A DNA stretch of 64,000 nt from Peribacillus alkalitolerans (GCF_010882125.1 NZ_JAAGVZ010000002.1:310001-374000); one strand, 5' to 3'. Numbered from the stretch's first letter, positions 27,090-35,816 are shown. The notes: generated from the sequence alone by a model not told the origin. Translations and numbers: made by a program.

Positions 27090-28748
27090 CTAGTAAATTC
27101 CCACCGAATCAAATCCAGAATTAACCGCAGCGACTTCCTCGCTGCCTTCACCATAAATATCGATGGCAGACTGTACAATCGCCTTACGTGCGTCGCTAAA
27201 ATTGGAATTTGGAGTTAAATAAACAGTTAAGGCACGATAATAAATTTGTCCTAATTTTTCCCTTCCGATTTTTTGACCAATCAAGTATGCGGCATGGTTT
27301 GTAATGGAGGAGTTAACATGGACTCCACCGCCATCAACAGAAGTTGGCATGTTATAAAACTCATCCATATGGTCTGGATAGACTCCACCATTAGTGCTGT
27401 ACGCCCTTCTTTGCGCGTTGCTGACTACCACACTGTTTGGTTTGCTTAAGCTGCGTAATACTGTTACACCATTAGCTTTGGCAGCAGGTGCCATAATATC
27501 CTCGCCCATTTCCCAATCACTATCGTCAACGAGTGCACCAAAGACGTCAGCAAACGATTCGTTTAATGCTCCAGATTGATTGCGATATACTAAATTTGCT
27601 GAATGAGAGATGACACCATGAGTCATTTCGTGTGCAGCAACGTCTAGACCAGCTGATAGAGAAGTCATGAACATACCGTCACCATCACCATAGGTCATCC
27701 AAAGTCCATTCCAGAATGCATTGTTATAATTGTTGCCAAAGTGTACAAAAGAACTAATAGCCATTCCTTCGCCATCCAAGGAATTACGGCCATGTTCATT
27801 TAGATAATACTCATATACCTTCTCTGAATTATAGTGGGCATCAACAGCTGCTCTATCATAATCTCCTATAAAGGCAGCCGAATTCCCTACATAGAGAGTG
27901 TCATTCCTTGGATCCCCATCATTTTTGGCATCATACGTAAAGATTCCTCCAAGGTTCTCATGAGAGTAATCTGCTAACGCAAACTTAGTTCCAGAATTCG
28001 GTTCCTTCACATGGCTAATATGTAATTCCCTGTGATCTCCGTGTACACCTTTTCCAACACCTTTTTGTGTTTTCATTTCATCAGCATGCATTAGGCCATT
28101 ATACTGGTCGATGACTTTCCCTGTGTTTGCATCCACAAAGACAAACCAGTTTCCAGGCTCATCCCCCATGAAGTTAATATTCACTTTATAGGCTGTATAA
28201 TTTTCCCCTTCAAAAGGAAGGACAACAAGCTCAGTAGTTGGCTCATAGGTCAACTCTTCAGGTGCATTGACAGAGGATTGTGCGGCCTTTAGTGCAGCAT
28301 CACTACTTAAAGCAGCAGTCGTGTCCACTGCATCATCGGCAATTGTCTGATTTATTCTTCCGTTGACGGATACGACTTCATTATTTTTATTAAAATGAAC
28401 AACAAGCTCTGACCCTTCTACGTTCACTCCATTTACTGTCTGATTAAAGCGGACGTGAGTCATCCCTAGATTATCTTTTTCTACACTCTTCACTTTTAGA
28501 TTTTTATCCGGATTATTAATTCCGGTTTTACCTTCATTCCTCTTCAAATAATTTAATGCATTGGAAGGAGTACTAGAAGAGAATTTCTCTGCGAAGCGCT
28601 CTTTTACAAATAAAGGAACGCTAGCTTTCTCATTCCACTCCTTAGAAGCTTGTACATTAACTGGTTGCGCAAAAACACTACTAACTGGGATAGAACCTAC
28701 CAACATAGCTGACGACAGAACTACAGGTAAAATAAACTTTTTCTTCAT
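27090..28748 (-). CDS. npr: Secreted M4 neutral metalloprotease (bacillolysin-like)
   Basis: 552 aa from the ATG at 28748, which has GGGAGG eight bases upstream. The in-frame ATG at 28775 would add nine non-signal residues and is less likely. Signal peptide MKKKFILPVVLSSAMLVGSI; propeptide with FTP and PepSY-type regions to ~245; mature thermolysin-like enzyme. Zinc site HEMTH with third ligand Glu in NESFADVFG; catalytic His region DGGGVHVNSSITNHAAYLIG. Length matches thermolysin/bacillolysin preproenzymes. It secretes general proteolytic activity and fits the glycoprotein-scavenging theme of the window. Followed by its own terminator. Confidence 0.95.
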   Translation of the reverse strand: MKKKFILPVVLSSAMLVGSIPVSSVFAQPVNVQASKEWNEKASVPLFVKERFAEKFSSSTPSNALNYLKRNEGKTGINNPDKNLKVKSVEKDNLGMTHVRFNQTVNGVNVEGSELVVHFNKNNEVVSVNGRINQTIADDAVDTTAALSSDAALKAAQSSVNAPEELTYEPTTELVVLPFEGENYTAYKVNINFMGDEPGNWFVFVDANTGKVIDQYNGLMHADEMKTQKGVGKGVHGDHRELHISHVKEPNSGTKFALADYSHENLGGIFTYDAKNDGDPRNDTLYVGNSAAFIGDYDRAAVDAHYNSEKVYEYYLNEHGRNSLDGEGMAISSFVHFGNNYNNAFWNGLWMTYGDGDGMFMTSLSAGLDVAAHEMTHGVISHSANLVYRNQSGALNESFADVFGALVDDSDWEMGEDIMAPAAKANGVTVLRSLSKPNSVVVSNAQRRAYSTNGGVYPDHMDEFYNMPTSVDGGGVHVNSSITNHAAYLIGQKIGREKLGQIYYRALTVYLTPNSNFSDARKAIVQSAIDIYGEGSEEVAAVNSGFDSVGIY

Positions 28749-28974
28749 TATTCCATTCCTCCCATCAATTTCCATTCACTTTATTATAGATTGACAATAA
28801 ATAACTTTCATGAATAATTAGAATTATTTGAATCATATAAAAAAATGGACAAATAAGCCTGGTTAACACATTATTACAGGTAAAAAACACTATTCTGCAA
28901 AGCAAGGATAAAAAAATGCGGTACAATGATCTGATATGCTTTACTTTTGTTGAATCTTTTTCAAGACAGGCAAG

Positions 28975-29026
28975 AAAAAGACCCCGAATTCGTAAATAGT
29001 TTTATTTACGAATTCAGGGTCTTTTT
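28975..29026. terminator. Strong bidirectional terminator hairpin
   Basis: Arms of ~22 bp (AAAAAGACCCCGAATTCGTA / TACGAATTC-GGGTCTTTTT, one bulge) with a short T-rich loop. It lies ~40 bp beyond the stop of the rlmCD-end remnant in the minus sense, as expected if the gene's own terminator was copied with it. Confidence 0.75.
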
Positions 29027-29065
29027 AGAAAAGAGTTTATTTTTAATAGTAAATTTTTATTTGGG

Positions 29066-29143
29066 TTACATCTTTAAAGAGAGTTTTACGACGCACTCCA
29101 CATGTGTTGAGTGTATGTGACAACACATGGGGTGTTGATGAGT
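29066..29143 (-). pseudogene. rlmCD/TrmA-family 3'-end remnant, copy 2
   Basis: Minus frame: ...HSTHVECVVKLSLKM-stop, matching the C-terminus of TrmA/RlmCD RNA uracil methyltransferases. Only ~25 codons remain. The DNA contains a 9-bp inverted repeat CATGTGTTG / CAACACATG shared with other copies. Confidence 0.6.
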
Positions 29144-29463
29144 TTCCAATTGTTTTAAAGATTTATCCAAAAACTGTTTCATCTCGATCCTGTCAACGGA
29201 CTGTACACCCTAAAATTTTGGTTTAGAACTCAACCGATTCTTTCAATTTTGTACAACTATTCCCAAATGGGAATACCTCATATCTTATCTCCTGGTATGG
29301 TTGTATAATAGACTCTTACGTGATATGCCCAATAAAGAAAAGGCAGACTTCTAATTTGCCCAAAAATCGAATTATATTTTGCACAAAAAATAACTTCAAG
29401 ATAGAAAATCTAGTCTAAATCTAGTAAAATATCCACATGTTACATTAGATAAGGGGTTAATAA

Positions 29464-31017
29464 ATGAGTGTATTAAACGTACAAAATTTAAGTCATGGTT
29501 TCGGTGATCGTGCAATTTTTAATAATGTGTCTTTTCGACTTTTAAAAGGAGAGCACGTTGGACTAGTTGGGGCAAATGGTGAAGGTAAGTCTACTTTCAT
29601 GAATATTGTTACAGGGAAGTTGCAACCAGACGAGGGGAAAGTGGAGTGGTCACGAAAGGTTCGTGTTGGTTATTTAGATCAGCATGCTGTACTTCAAAAA
29701 GGTACTACGATGCGTGACGCTTTGAGTACTGCTTTTCAATATCTATTTGATGCTGAAGCAGAGATCAATGCACTTTATGCAAAAATGGGTGATGAAGGTG
29801 CTGATATCGATGCACTGCTGGCTGAAGTTGGAGAGCTACAAGAAACTCTAGATAATAATGATTTCTATCAAATTAATTCAAAAGTTGAGGAAGTTGCTCG
29901 TGGTCTAGGATTAGACGATGTTGGACTCGATCGAGATGTAGATGATCTTAGCGGTGGGCAACGAACGAAAGTTTTGCTAGCTAAGCTTTTGCTAGAAAAG
30001 CCTGAAATCCTATTACTAGACGAGCCTACGAACTATTTGGATGAACAGCATATCGAATGGTTGAAGCGCTATTTACAGGAATATGAGAATGCATTTATCT
30101 TGATTTCACATGATATTCCATTCTTGAACAATGTTGTTAACCTGATCTATCACATGGAAAACCAAGAGTTGAATCGCTATGTTGGTGACTATGATAACTT
30201 CTTAAAAATTCATGAAATGAAGAAGCAACAGCTAGAGTCTGCTTACAAGCGTCAACAACAAGAAATTGCTGATTTAAAAGATTTCGTTGCTCGTAACAAG
30301 GCAAGTGTTGCGACTCGTAATATGGCAATGTCTCGTCAGAAGAAGCTCGACAAAATGGAAGTTATTGAATTGGGAAAAGAGAAGCCGAAACCAGAGTTTA
30401 ATTTCAAAGAAGCTCGTGCAGCTAGTCGTTGGATTTTCGAGGCTGAAGATCTTGTTATTGGTTACAATGAACCACTTTCTCGCCCTCTGAATTTGAAAAT
30501 GGAACGCGGACAAAAAATTGCATTCGTGGGTGCAAACGGTATTGGTAAGTCTACTCTTTTAAAAAGTATTCTTGGCTTGATTAATCCGATTTCGGGCAAA
30601 GTGGAACGTGGTGAGTATCAATACATCGGTTACTTCGAACAGGAAGTTAAACAGTCCAACTACAACACTTGTATTGAAGAGATTTGGAGCGAGTTCCCAA
30701 GTATGAATCAGGCTGAAGTCCGTGCTGTTCTTGCAAAATGTGGATTAACAACGAAACATATTGAAAGTAAAATCGAAGTACTTTCTGGTGGCGAAAAAGC
30801 CAAAGTTCGTTTGTGTAAAATATTAAACACCGAGACGAATTTATTAATTTTAGACGAACCTACCAATCACTTGGATGTCGACGCAAAAGAAGAATTGAAG
30901 CGTGCTTTAAAGGCATATCGTGGAAGTATATTGATGGTATCCCACGAACCTGATTTCTATCGTGAAATTGCAACCGATATTTGGAATTGTGAGGATTGGA
31001 CTACAAAAGTGTTTTAA
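29464..31017 (+). CDS. ABC-F family ATPase (ribosome-associated type)
   Basis: 517 aa, two ABC domains and no membrane segments. Domain 1: Walker A GANGEGKS at ~37-44, signature LSGGQ, Walker B LLLDEPTNYLD. The inter-domain linker has the charged coiled coil KIHEMKKQQLESAYKRQQQE typical of ABC-F. Domain 2: GANGIGKS, LSGGEKAK, LLILDEPTNHLD. ABC-F proteins act on the ribosomal E site; some give resistance to ribosome-targeting antibiotics and others are housekeeping translation factors. I cannot tell which from sequence alone. The short linker and lack of a C-terminal extension argue weakly for a housekeeping type. RBS AGGGG. It is the only gene between remnant copies 2 and 3 and the only one there on the plus strand. 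Confidence 0.88.
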   Translation: MSVLNVQNLSHGFGDRAIFNNVSFRLLKGEHVGLVGANGEGKSTFMNIVTGKLQPDEGKVEWSRKVRVGYLDQHAVLQKGTTMRDALSTAFQYLFDAEAEINALYAKMGDEGADIDALLAEVGELQETLDNNDFYQINSKVEEVARGLGLDDVGLDRDVDDLSGGQRTKVLLAKLLLEKPEILLLDEPTNYLDEQHIEWLKRYLQEYENAFILISHDIPFLNNVVNLIYHMENQELNRYVGDYDNFLKIHEMKKQQLESAYKRQQQEIADLKDFVARNKASVATRNMAMSRQKKLDKMEVIELGKEKPKPEFNFKEARAASRWIFEAEDLVIGYNEPLSRPLNLKMERGQKIAFVGANGIGKSTLLKSILGLINPISGKVERGEYQYIGYFEQEVKQSNYNTCIEEIWSEFPSMNQAEVRAVLAKCGLTTKHIESKIEVLSGGEKAKVRLCKILNTETNLLILDEPTNHLDVDAKEELKRALKAYRGSILMVSHEPDFYREIATDIWNCEDWTTKVF

Positions 31018-31029
31018 ATAAAGATTAAG

Positions 31030-31065
31030 GGGTACCTCAGTAAAATTTTACTGAGGTACCCTTTT
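31030..31065 (+). terminator. ABC-F gene terminator
   Basis: Near-perfect palindrome GGGTACCTCAGTAAAA / TTTTACTGAGGTACCC followed by TTTT, 12 bp after the stop. Confidence 0.85.
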
Positions 31066-31069
31066 CTAT

Positions 31070-31144
31070 CTATTTCAATATTAATTTAGCAACAGCTTCC
31101 ACATGTGTTGAGTGTATGTGGCAACACAAGAGATGTTGGTGAGT
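31070..31144 (-). pseudogene. rlmCD/TrmA-family 3'-end remnant, copy 3
   Basis: Minus frame: ...HSTHVEAVAKLILK-stop, the best match to the methyltransferase C-terminus. It starts 5 bp after the ABC-F terminator and lies in the same orientation as the other copies. Confidence 0.6.
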
Positions 31145-31302
31145 CAAAAAATATAAACCCCTTCATACCTTTTTGTATGCAGGGAATCAATCTTGCTTAA
31201 AGGTTATCTATTGCAGCTACTGAAGATATTTTCCTTGAAGGATTATTAAGTGTCTGCCGCTGAATAAGCACGGATATTTTATGTTAGATTTGGCTTAACG
31301 GC

Positions 31303-33348
31303 TCATAATGGGATTCGTTGATTTGCTTTTTCGTAAAAATCCCTGTTTGTCGCTGCAAAAAACTCCTTAGTAGCGTTTTCAACTCCTTCAATCAATTCAG
31401 ACTCGTCTATCTTCGAACGTTGTTTGATTATTTGTTCTACTGCATCTTCCACTATATTTTCTCTTGCATATCTACGACTGCCTAAATCGTTGCTTGCTTT
31501 ATACATAACTTTTAGTTTAGATTCCAACGACTTATTAAACACGATATCTTGAACTTTTGTAAATTCAGCATCCGTCAAACTAATTGACATCACTATATCA
31601 ATATACTCTTCTTTTAATTGAGCGAACATTTCGATTCTGTCATCTTGAATGAAGTGGTCGAGGATTTTCTTAGAACCAACCGTTCCTGCGATTCCACCAG
31701 CAACTCCGGCCACTACACCCACTACAGTACCGACAACATTTCCTGCACCAGGAACTACGGAGCCTAACAAAGCGCCCGCACCTGCACTTGCACCAACTCC
31801 TGCCAGAAAGCCACCTCCTGCAACTAGAGTATTCTTTAATAACTGTTGATTTGAAATTCTCCCTACAAGCGAATCGAAGATATTAGGGACCATGATTATT
31901 CCGAATGAAATAACCATACCAGAACGTTTTGCTACTGTTTCTGCCATGATTTTCTTACCCGTTTGTGAAGCGATCCTAGCAGTCATAATTTTTGCAATCT
32001 GCTGCGAGCCCGCATAAACTACCGTTCCCATTACTAAAGTTTTAGTTCCAGCTTTTGCTGCCATAACAGCAGCGTCTTTTGTTTCAACACCAGACCATTT
32101 TGCTTGTGCGAACACAATAGCAAAACTTATCCCTGCCACTGGCAAGGTTTGAACAACTCCGTCAAGTGCATCATATTTTAATGAAGTAAGATTTCCGCCC
32201 TTAGCAATCAATTTAGACTCGGCCCAAGTAACATGTCCTTTTCTAATTATCTTGTATGCATCTTTTGGATTTGAATGTCCTGGAACTTTCCCATCAGCTA
32301 TTTTCCTTTTCATTAGTTCAATCGCTTCATTATATTGGTCCTTAGGAACTTCTAGTTGCATACCGCCATATCTGTATTCTCCTCCATCAGCTTTTGGCTT
32401 AAACGCAAAGTTTACAGAGTTTCTTGCGCTAGATAAATATTTTGTTTGAATTCTTGTCGAACCAACAACACGATCAGCACCATCCTTGGCATTGTCTTGC
32501 CCAACTCTTTGTACTTTCAAAAACGGATGCTTAACTTTGTCTATTAAATCATTTGCATATTCAGCAGCAAATCCATGTCCTTGAGGATTGTTAACAACCC
32601 CATTTAAAACTTCCTCATGAAAGTGTGAATCAACATTAGCATAAACCGCCCCCATAGCACCTATTGATTCCGCAACAGCACCCGGTGTCATCAAGGTTTT
32701 TTCAAATTTATCAAAATCAGCTTGCATCTTTTCTTTGATGAAGCCTGTTTCAATATCATTTGTATATCCAGTATTAATAAGTGAGGTGATAGTTAGCACT
32801 AAAGCTTGAGCATATTGCTCATTACCATCTATGTGAAGTTTACGGATTTTCCTTCTGAAATAGTAGAACTTAATTACCTTTTGTTCTGGAATATACTTAA
32901 CTTTCCAAAGACCTGCAAATGGAAAAATTTCAGAAGTTGTTATGCCCTTTTCCATTTTCCCTTTTTTCTTATCCGTCTCAAATACTTGATACCTTGCAAA
33001 AATCCCCTCTTGAGCTAGTAAGACACCATACTCTTTAAATTCAAGTTCTTCTTTGCTTCTGATTGGAGAGTAACCGAAAAATTCAAGGTCATTAGCATCA
33101 ATAGCTTTCCTGAAAGTAGAATCACCATTTACAAACCATTTTGCACGACCGTAAGGTAGTTTTTCGCCAGTAAGCGAAAAAGACTGATGGGCAATATTAT
33201 TGAGGGTATCACGAACAACATCAGAATCATAATTGTGAATTCCCTCAATTTTCTTTTTCCATCCTCTAAACTGAATTTCGGTTATTATCTTTTCATAGTT
33301 TATTACACTAACAACTAATGCAATAAGTCCTATTATTTCTATTGACAT
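31303..33348 (-). CDS. Glycine-zipper membrane protein with candidate nuclease motif
   Basis: 681 aa, family not named with certainty. N-terminal membrane helix (~4-20, IIGLIALVVSVINYE). About residues 245-325 hold a stretch with GHGFAAEYANDLI and GADRVVGSTRIQTKY: the spacing of E, D and Q-x-K resembles the Mrr-like variant of the PD-(D/E)XK nuclease fold. Residues ~355-400 (KIADGKVPGHSNPKDAYKII) look conserved from memory of unnamed homologues in other bacteria. Residues ~410-480 are hydrophobic. A long glycine zipper at ~525-570 (GAGALLGSVVPGAGNVVGTV) suggests membrane insertion or oligomerisation; the C-terminus is helical and charged. RBS GGAGA. Sole intact gene between remnant copies 3 and 4. 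A membrane-associated defence effector is a guess, not shown. Confidence 0.7.
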   Translation of the reverse strand: MSIEIIGLIALVVSVINYEKIITEIQFRGWKKKIEGIHNYDSDVVRDTLNNIAHQSFSLTGEKLPYGRAKWFVNGDSTFRKAIDANDLEFFGYSPIRSKEELEFKEYGVLLAQEGIFARYQVFETDKKKGKMEKGITTSEIFPFAGLWKVKYIPEQKVIKFYYFRRKIRKLHIDGNEQYAQALVLTITSLINTGYTNDIETGFIKEKMQADFDKFEKTLMTPGAVAESIGAMGAVYANVDSHFHEEVLNGVVNNPQGHGFAAEYANDLIDKVKHPFLKVQRVGQDNAKDGADRVVGSTRIQTKYLSSARNSVNFAFKPKADGGEYRYGGMQLEVPKDQYNEAIELMKRKIADGKVPGHSNPKDAYKIIRKGHVTWAESKLIAKGGNLTSLKYDALDGVVQTLPVAGISFAIVFAQAKWSGVETKDAAVMAAKAGTKTLVMGTVVYAGSQQIAKIMTARIASQTGKKIMAETVAKRSGMVISFGIIMVPNIFDSLVGRISNQQLLKNTLVAGGGFLAGVGASAGAGALLGSVVPGAGNVVGTVVGVVAGVAGGIAGTVGSKKILDHFIQDDRIEMFAQLKEEYIDIVMSISLTDAEFTKVQDIVFNKSLESKLKVMYKASNDLGSRRYARENIVEDAVEQIIKQRSKIDESELIEGVENATKEFFAATNRDFYEKANQRIPL

Positions 33349-33445
33349 ATCAACATCTCCAAAGCGAAAAATAATTTATTCTATCTATATACATTCAATT
33401 TAATGAGAACGAACTCCTCTATTCGGCCTCCGTTCGTAGATAATA

Positions 33446-33522
33446 TTATGCTAACTTCAGCCAAGCAACCGCTTCGCAATGTGTCGGGTGTAAGTGGCAA
33501 CACATGGGATGCTTGTTGAGTT
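33446..33522 (-). pseudogene. rlmCD/TrmA-family 3'-end remnant, copy 4
   Basis: Minus frame: ...HPTHCEAVAWLKLA-stop (HVE changed to HCE). Same length and orientation as copies 2 and 3. Confidence 0.55.
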
Positions 33523-33635
33523 TACACTAATTGTTTAAGACCATAAGAATAATTGTTGTAAGTTAGTCTAGCTGATTGGGTTTCGTTTACAGAAATGCAT
33601 TATCCAGATCATATCGGACGTTAGATTTCTTAATT

Positions 33636-33662
33636 AGACTTGATTTAATCAAGTCTTTTTTA
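33636..33662 (+). terminator. Rho-independent terminator (plus)
   Basis: AGACTTGA/TCAAGTCT arms with a 5-nt loop followed by TTTTTT. The gene it served is gone. Confidence 0.65.
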
Positions 33663-33707
33663 ATTCCACTTTCATTACCAAACAAAAATTGAAAAAGAAT
33701 TTTTCTA

Positions 33708-33854
33708 ACATAATGATTCCCTTACCATGTCTAGAAGAACAAGAAAATCGCTAACTTTTCACTGAAAGTTGAAGATAAAGTTCAATTAGAGGAACAAAAA
33801 CTAGTTTATTTACAACAGCAGAAACAATGGTTTATGCAACAAAAGATCATCTAA
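33708..33854 (+). pseudogene. hsdS (type I restriction specificity) 3' remnant
   Basis: Plus frames read NFSNIMIPLPCLEEQ and, after a one-base shift, KIANFSLKVEDKVQLEEQKL then WFMQQKII-stop. This is the conserved end of HsdS target-recognition domains (P-x-L-x-EQ-KIA-x-F, then the spacer coiled coil ending QKKGFLQQ-like). Nothing of hsdM or hsdR is nearby. A terminator follows at 33870. Confidence 0.65.
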
Positions 33855-33869
33855 TGAAGGAAATAACAA

Positions 33870-33913
33870 AACAGCACCTCTCTCATCCGTTGAGCTGGTG
33901 CTGTTGCTTTTTT
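33870..33913 (+). terminator. Terminator of the hsdS remnant
   Basis: AACAGCACC/GGTGCTGTT arms followed by six T residues, 15 bp after the remnant's stop. Confidence 0.75.
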
Positions 33914-33980
33914 GGAAATGCATTAATTTACCTTAAAATACAGTTTTGAGAGTAGAAATCCTTCTGTGATTTATCCTTTC

Positions 33981-34136
33981 TTACTCTCCAGTTTTGGCAA
34001 AACGTTCAATTCTTTCCCAAATCTCGTCCCGAACTATTTGGAAGAATGCCCACTTCTCTTCTTCTGTACCTTCAGCCTAAGCAGGATCATCAATTCCCCA
34101 GTGAACTCTCTTGACATGGAGTGGAGTGACTGGACA
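33981..34136 (-). pseudogene. arsC (thioredoxin-type arsenate reductase) 3' remnant
   Basis: Minus frame reads CPVTPLHVKRVHWGIDDPA[22 protein letters not shown] then [13 protein letters not shown]-stop. This matches the end of LMW-phosphatase-like ArsC (CP-x-x-P..HWG-DDPA..EG..EE....F..VRDEI..RI..F). One TAG interrupts it. The N-terminal CxxxxxR loop is absent. Confidence 0.7.
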
Positions 34137-34240
34137 CAAAAAACTGGAATACGTTTGCTACAAAGGAACTTAAAACTGAATTAAATAAGTACACATGAGT
34201 TAATGTGATTCATTTATTCTCTAACTTTTTGAGAGTTACA

Positions 34241-35242
34241 TCATTTCACTGTCCCCGCCCCGTCTTCTTTTCCAAAGTTATCAAGCAATGCACGCACTTC
34301 ATCTTTTGATTTCGTGTTCATCAATTGATTTCTTAATTCACCAGCTCCACGGAATCCTTTGACATAAATTTTGAAAAAGCGATGAAGCCCTGAGATTGAA
34401 CGTGGCAGTATTTCCGCATATTGATCTTGAAGATCAAGCTGCAGTCTTAAAAGATCAAGGTATTCTTTACTGCTATGCTCCTTGGGCTCTTTTTCAAAAG
34501 CAAAAGGATTTTTAAAAATGCCTCGCCCGATCATAACGCCATCAATACCATATTGTTCAGCAAGCTGCAGCCCAGTTTGACGGTCAGGAATGTCTCCATT
34601 GATTGTTAGTAGCGTATTTGGTGCGATACAGTCACGTAATTTTTTGATTTCCGGAATTAGCTCCCAATGCGCGTCTACTTGGCTCATTTCCTTTCTTGTA
34701 CGTAAATGAATAGAAAGGTTCGCAATATCCTGTTTTAAAATATGCGATAGCCACTCCTCCCACTCATTTACTTCGCTATAGCCAAGTCGTGTTTTCACGC
34801 TGACAGGCAGTCCGCCCGCTTTTGCTGCTTGAATAAGTTCTGCCGCAACGTCTGGACGCAGAATAAGACCACTGCCTTTCCCTCTCGATGACACATTCGG
34901 TACAGGGCAGCCCATATTAATATCGATGCCTTTAAATCCTAGCTCTGCCATGCCAATACTCATTTGACGGAAATATTCGGGATTATCCCCCCAAATATGT
35001 GCCACCATCGGCTGTTCATCTTCTGTAAAAAGCAAACGGCCACGCACACTTTTCATGCCGTCTGGATGACAATAGCTATCCGAGTTTGTAAACTCTGTGA
35101 AAAACACATCCGGTCGACCGGCTTCACTTACTACGTGACGAAAAACAACATCTGTCACATCTTCCATTGGTGCAAGTACAAAAAATGGTCGTGGTAAATC
35201 ACGCCAAAAATTATCTATCATTTCAAATTCAAATCCTCTCAC
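34241..35242 (-). CDS. tRNA-dihydrouridine synthase family protein
   Basis: 333 aa FMN-dependent Dus barrel: [15 protein letters not shown] opening, [13 protein letters not shown] with the catalytic Cys near residue 105, [28 protein letters not shown] with the conserved HxR, and [13 protein letters not shown]. It reduces uridine to dihydrouridine in tRNA (or other RNA). It differs from the usual DusB by its N-terminal [16 protein letters not shown] and resembles a second-copy Dus group seen in Firmicutes. The open frame begins with GTG at 35242; an ATG seven codons later (35221) is possible, but its purine-rich site is 12 bases away, so the start is uncertain. Only intact gene between remnant copies 4 and 5. 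Confidence 0.85.
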   Translation of the reverse strand: MRGFEFEMIDNFWRDLPRPFFVLAPMEDVTDVVFRHVVSEAGRPDVFFTEFTNSDSYCHPDGMKSVRGRLLFTEDEQPMVAHIWGDNPEYFRQMSIGMAELGFKGIDINMGCPVPNVSSRGKGSGLILRPDVAAELIQAAKAGGLPVSVKTRLGYSEVNEWEEWLSHILKQDIANLSIHLRTRKEMSQVDAHWELIPEIKKLRDCIAPNTLLTINGDIPDRQTGLQLAEQYGIDGVMIGRGIFKNPFAFEKEPKEHSSKEYLDLLRLQLDLQDQYAEILPRSISGLHRFFKIYVKGFRGAGELRNQLMNTKSKDEVRALLDNFGKEDGAGTVK

Positions 35243-35438
35243 AATGAATACAACTTCAAACTATCGGTCAAAAAATACAAAACTATATGATCCAATACTT
35301 TTACATTTATATCATGCTTAATTACTTATTATCAAACACAAAATACATTTGGACATTTATTATTTGTGAAAAACTAGTGTAAAAATCGGCAATGTTATTT
35401 TAACGAATATCGTTTCTGAATGGTATTTTAATAAACAA

Positions 35439-35609
35439 GGCTCTGTTAAATTTATCCACTAAGTTGATTGGAGTGGAAGGCGCTCGACTCCTGCGGGAGC
35501 AGCGGGACAGGTGAGACCCCACAGGCGCAGAGCGCCGAGGAGGCTCACCGCCCGCCCCGCGGAAAGCGAGTGCCTGGAACGGAAATCAACAGCACCGTTT
35601 AACAGAGCC
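35439..35609. mobile_element. 171-bp MITE with 12-bp terminal repeats
   Basis: Terminal inverted repeats GGCTCTGTTAAA / TTTAACAGAGCC. Flanked by an exact 8-bp direct repeat ATAAACAA (35431-35438 and 35610-35617), a target duplication. The interior is a GC-rich imperfect palindrome (GGAAGGCGCTCGACTCCTGC ... CGGAAAGCGAGTGCCTGGA) unlike its AT-rich surroundings. No coding capacity. The 8-bp duplication and GG-x-TCTGTT ends fit mobilisation by an IS6-family transposase (inference). Confidence 0.8.
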
Positions 35610-35616
35610 ATAAACA

Positions 35617-35658
35617 AAAAAGCAGCTGGTATAGATTTTTTCTATATCAACTGCTTTT
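35617..35658. terminator. Hairpin terminator
   Basis: AAAAGCAGCTGGTATAGA / TCTATATCAACTGCTTTT arms with mismatches, T tracts on both sides. It lies just downstream (minus sense) of remnant copy 5 and abuts the MITE target duplication. Confidence 0.55.
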
Positions 35659-35659
35659 C

Positions 35660-35737
35660 TATTATACCCACTACAACTACGCGACAGATTCCCAACGTCT
35701 AGAGTGAATGTGGCATTACATGGGGTGCTGGTGAGTT
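35660..35737 (-). pseudogene. rlmCD/TrmA-family 3'-end remnant, copy 5
   Basis: Minus frame: HQHPM-stop-CHIHSRRWESVA-stop. DNA aligns with copies 2-4 over ~60 bp (CACCAGCACCCCATG then GCCACATTCACTC), but the reading frame is gone. Confidence 0.5.
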
Positions 35738-35758
35738 CCTAATATGTTTCTTACTTTA

Positions 35759-35816
35759 GTGTCAGACACCACCCATGGACAAAATTTGAGAATTTGTCCT
35801 CGAATGGTGCCTGTCG
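35759..35816. repeat. GTGTCAGG palindromic repeat, copy 4
   Basis: GTGTCAGACACCACCCATGG arm, inner GGACAAAATTTGAGAATTTGTCC, closing ATGGTGCCTGTCGC. It lies 34 bp beyond the racemase stop and ~20 bp from rlmCD remnant copy 5. Confidence 0.7.

Larger units (their letters stand above)
28776..29463. other. Intergenic between protease and ABC-F gene
   Basis: 0.69 kb. Contains the protease leader, a 52-bp perfect hairpin, the second rlmCD-end remnant, and the AT-rich leader of the ABC-F gene (29150-29463), in which no clear attenuator was recognised. Confidence 0.45.
33349..33707. other. Intergenic with rlmCD remnant and terminator
   Basis: Holds the leader of the glycine-zipper gene, remnant copy 4 and a plus-strand terminator (33636-33662). 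Confidence 0.4.

Noticed and set aside
28975-29026. Perfect hairpin as a CRISPR repeat or attC-like site
   Set aside because: Single occurrence with T tracts on both strands; a bidirectional terminator explains it.
29150-29463. Antibiotic-responsive attenuator before the ABC-F gene
   Set aside because: The leader is long enough, but I could not find a convincing leader peptide or alternative terminator hairpin.
31649-31849. Pro/Ala-rich plus frame
   Set aside because: Mirror of the glycine-zipper repeat of the minus-strand gene, so low-complexity antisense reading.
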